Shown here: in pieces, positions 62,175-64,000 of the stretch | How the letters are laid out: every line of letters starts with the position of its first letter | Position numbering within the stretch: position 1 is the stretch's first letter | From: Hoylesella saccharolytica JCM 17484 | Lineage (GTDB): Bacteria; Bacteroidota; Bacteroidia; Bacteroidales; Bacteroidaceae | DNA length: 64,000 nucleotides | NCBI RefSeq assembly: GCF_000614205.1 | Contig: NZ_BAKN01000013.1 | Coordinates: 1-64,000, forward strand | Reading direction: 5' to 3' | Made by a program: the position numbers and the translations under genes | Notes under the pieces: model-generated | Told to the model about the DNA's origin: nothing | Database searches by the model: none | Seen by the model: the letters and a program-made list of their open reading frames with translations, nothing else

Positions 62175-64000
62175 TTACTCATACACTTCATCAATTCCAA
62201 GTTCATTCAACTCAGAATTTTCTTTTTTACAGGGATCAAAGCCCTCCGGTAGGTTGAAGCCGATAGTTTGACTGTATCCTAATTGTTTATCTGCATAGAC
62301 CTTTTGCATGAAATAAGCCCATATTGGTAAAGCCATTGTTGCTCCCTGGCCCATACTCATTGAATCAAAATGAATATCCCGATCTTCTCCACCAACCCAG
62401 CAACCACTAACCAATTGTGGTGTGAAACCCATAAACCATGCATCGGAATTTCGATTTGTTGTACCTGTTTTTCCACCTATTTCGCCAGTAAAATGATATT
62501 TATAACGAAGTCGACCTGCTGTTCCTCCATCGACAACCCCTTTTAATTCTACCAACATTTTGTTAGCACTTTCCTCACTAATAACCTCATTCATTCTAGG
62601 TTGGAAAGTGGCAATTACATTTCCATCGTTATCTTCTATCTTTGTCACAAAGATGGGAGAACAGCGAATGCCATTATTGGCGAATGTAGTGTAGGCACTT
62701 ACCATTTCACAAACAGACACCTCACAAGGTCCTAAACAAAGTGCCATTGAGGGGTGAATATCCGGATTGTTGATACCAAAATTATGAAGCATCTCAACGA
62801 ATTGGAATGGATTGAGTTTACTCATTAGGTATGCGGAAATCCAGTTACTAGATTGTGCCAGTCCCCATTTTAATGTTACCATTTGTCCGTATCGGCTGCG
62901 ACTGGCATTTCTTGGCGTCCAACTTTGACCGGCGACAATATAGGTTCGCTGAACATTTGGCGCTTCATCGCATGGTGAAAATCCATTTTCCATAGCTAAG
63001 GAATAGAGAAAAGGTTTAATAGTTGAACCCACTTGTCGCCTTCCTTCTGTTGCCATATCATATTGGAAATGCGGAAAATCAATACCTCCGACATATGCTT
63101 TAACATATCCATTCTTCGGGTCCATGCTGACAAATCCTGCGCGAAGAAAAGATTTATAGTATCGAATACTATCTAGTGGTGTCATTATGGTATCTATATC
63201 GCCATGATAAGTAAATACTGTCATATCTGTTGGCGTATTGAAAGACTTCTTTATATCTTCCTCTGAAAATCCGGAAGCCTTCAGTGTTCGGTATCTTTCA
63301 CTCTGATTAATCGAACGACTTAAAATATCCCTAACTTGTTTAGAAGTTAATTTCTCTGTGAAAGGAGCGTTCTTTTTTCTTTTATTCTCTTTTGAAAATG
63401 CCGGTTGAAGGAATTTAGCCAAATGTCTGTAAACAGCATCTTCTGCATATTGTTGCATATGACTGTCAATGGTGGTATGAACCTTCAAACCATCAGTATA
63501 AATATTATAAGGCTCTCCATTTTTCTTAAAGTTCTTATTACACCAGCCATAAAGGGGGTCAGACACCCATGTGATGGAGTCAATTACGTATTGTCGTTTA
63601 TTCCAAGAAGGATAATTCTTTATTTCAGGCATCTTTGCCATCATATATTGACGAAGAAATTCTCTGAAATAAGTTGCCATACCATCTTTATGATCCGCGC
63701 GATGGAAATTCAAAGTAATGGGCTCTTGACTATATTGACTATACTCTGTATCCGATAAATAACCAGCTTTTGCCATTTGTGAAAGTACGACATTGCGTCG
63801 TTCGCGTCCCCTATCGGGATATCGAACCGGGTTGAAATAGGAGGGATTTTTACAGAGTCCGATTAGCATGGCGGCCTCTGTTACGGTAAGATCTTTTGGT
63901 TCCTTGCTAAAGTACGTATTTGTAGCGGTTTTTATTCCTACGGCATTGTGAAGAAAGTCAAAGTAATTAAGGTATAAAGCGATGATTTCTTCTTTTGTGT
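62175..64000 (-). CDS. Class A penicillin-binding protein (PBP1A type), 5' end cut by window
   Basis: Bifunctional glycosyltransferase/transpeptidase, membrane-anchored, building peptidoglycan. The frame is open to the window edge: TKEEIIALYLNYFDFL, YFSKEPKDLTVTEAAMLIGL and NPVRYPDRGRERRNVVL belong to the GT51 domain, so the ATG at 63869 is internal and the true start lies outside. The transpeptidase has SxxK in GSTIKPFLYSLAMENG, SxN in AQSSNWISAYL and KTG in GEIGGKTGTTNRNSD. The visible part is about 600 residues of an expected 750-800. The C-terminus is short and acidic, with none of the long repeats seen in some Bacteroidetes PBPs. Confidence 0.94.
   Translation of the reverse strand, partial: TKEEIIALYLNYFDFLHNAVGIKTATNTYFSKEPKDLTVTEAAMLIGLCKNPSYFNPVRYPDRGRERRNVVLSQMAKAGYLSDTEYSQYSQEPITLNFHRADHKDGMATYFREFLRQYMMAKMPEIKNYPSWNKRQYVIDSITWVSDPLYGWCNKNFKKNGEPYNIYTDGLKVHTTIDSHMQQYAEDAVYRHLAKFLQPAFSKENKRKKNAPFTEKLTSKQVRDILSRSINQSERYRTLKASGFSEEDIKKSFNTPTDMTVFTYHGDIDTIMTPLDSIRYYKSFLRAGFVSMDPKNGYVKAYVGGIDFPHFQYDMATEGRRQVGSTIKPFLYSLAMENGFSPCDEAPNVQRTYIVAGQSWTPRNASRSRYGQMVTLKWGLAQSSNWISAYLMSKLNPFQFVEMLHNFGINNPDIHPSMALCLGPCEVSVCEMVSAYTTFANNGIRCSPIFVTKIEDNDGNVIATFQPRMNEVISEESANKMLVELKGVVDGGTAGRLRYKYHFTGEIGGKTGTTNRNSDAWFMGFTPQLVSGCWVGGEDRDIHFDSMSMGQGATMALPIWAYFMQKVYADKQLGYSQTIGFNLPEGFDPCKKENSELNELGIDEVYE

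Noticed and set aside
1..64000. CRISPR arrays
   Set aside because: The 22-bp repeats lack distinct spacers, vary in sequence and occur at three separate sites; no cas genes are present.

Overview
The window looks like a chromosomal segment of a Prevotella-like member of the Bacteroidales. The evidence is the promoter grammar (TTTG, about 20 bases, TAnnTTTG), the lack of clear Shine-Dalgarno sites, two C10 (streptopain/interpain-like) proteases, BspA-type leucine-rich repeats, type IX secretion (T9SS) C-terminal tails, paired GH92 mannosidases, a fimbrillin-like lipoprotein and a TPP-riboswitch/TonB-receptor/PnuT thiamin locus. Most genes are housekeeping or nutrient-scavenging genes in short operons.

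Layout. 0.7-3.7 kb: two tandem tyrosine recombinases and a small partner gene, probably the integration end of a mobile element that extends left. 4.4-7.3 kb: folK and a frameshifted GH51 arabinofuranosidase. 7.36-10.46 kb: a 3.1 kb IS1595-type transposon with 8-bp target duplications, a broken transposase and up to five passenger genes, including a gene pair behind a long structured leader. 10.6-13.7 kb: thiamin uptake. 14-20 kb: pepT, tRNA-Arg, a second TonB receptor and a fimbrillin-like lipoprotein with a 64-residue companion. 20-23 kb: frameshifted T9SS-secreted glycoside hydrolase. 23-34 kb: Pif1-like helicase, tyrosine phosphatase, MFS transporter, panB, HAD phosphatase, rsmG, MBL hydrolase, ruvC, kdsB and a degenerate TrpF-like gene. 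34-44 kb: C10 protease, two GH92 mannosidases, a BSP metallopeptidase and a lipoprotein, which together suggest host glycoprotein degradation. 44-49 kb: membrane proteins, GH25 muramidase, NhaC antiporter, LacI regulator. 49.7-53.5 kb: BspA-like protein plus second C10 protease. 54-56 kb: KDG kinase and KDPG aldolase. 56-61 kb: a very large histidine kinase, its response regulator and a membrane protein. 61-64 kb: tRNA-Gln, a probable small RNA, a DUF3256 protein and the 3' part of a class A PBP.

Three patterns cut across the gene list. Seven genes (GH51, GH128-like, MFS, GH92, BspA-like, kinase, response regulator) carry a shift equivalent to one missing base, always explainable by loss of one base from a short run; this may be assembly error or real decay. 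A degenerate 22-bp periodic repeat occurs in three unrelated intergenic regions. The IS1595-type element has a well-defined boundary and unusual cargo, and is the best candidate here for something not yet described.
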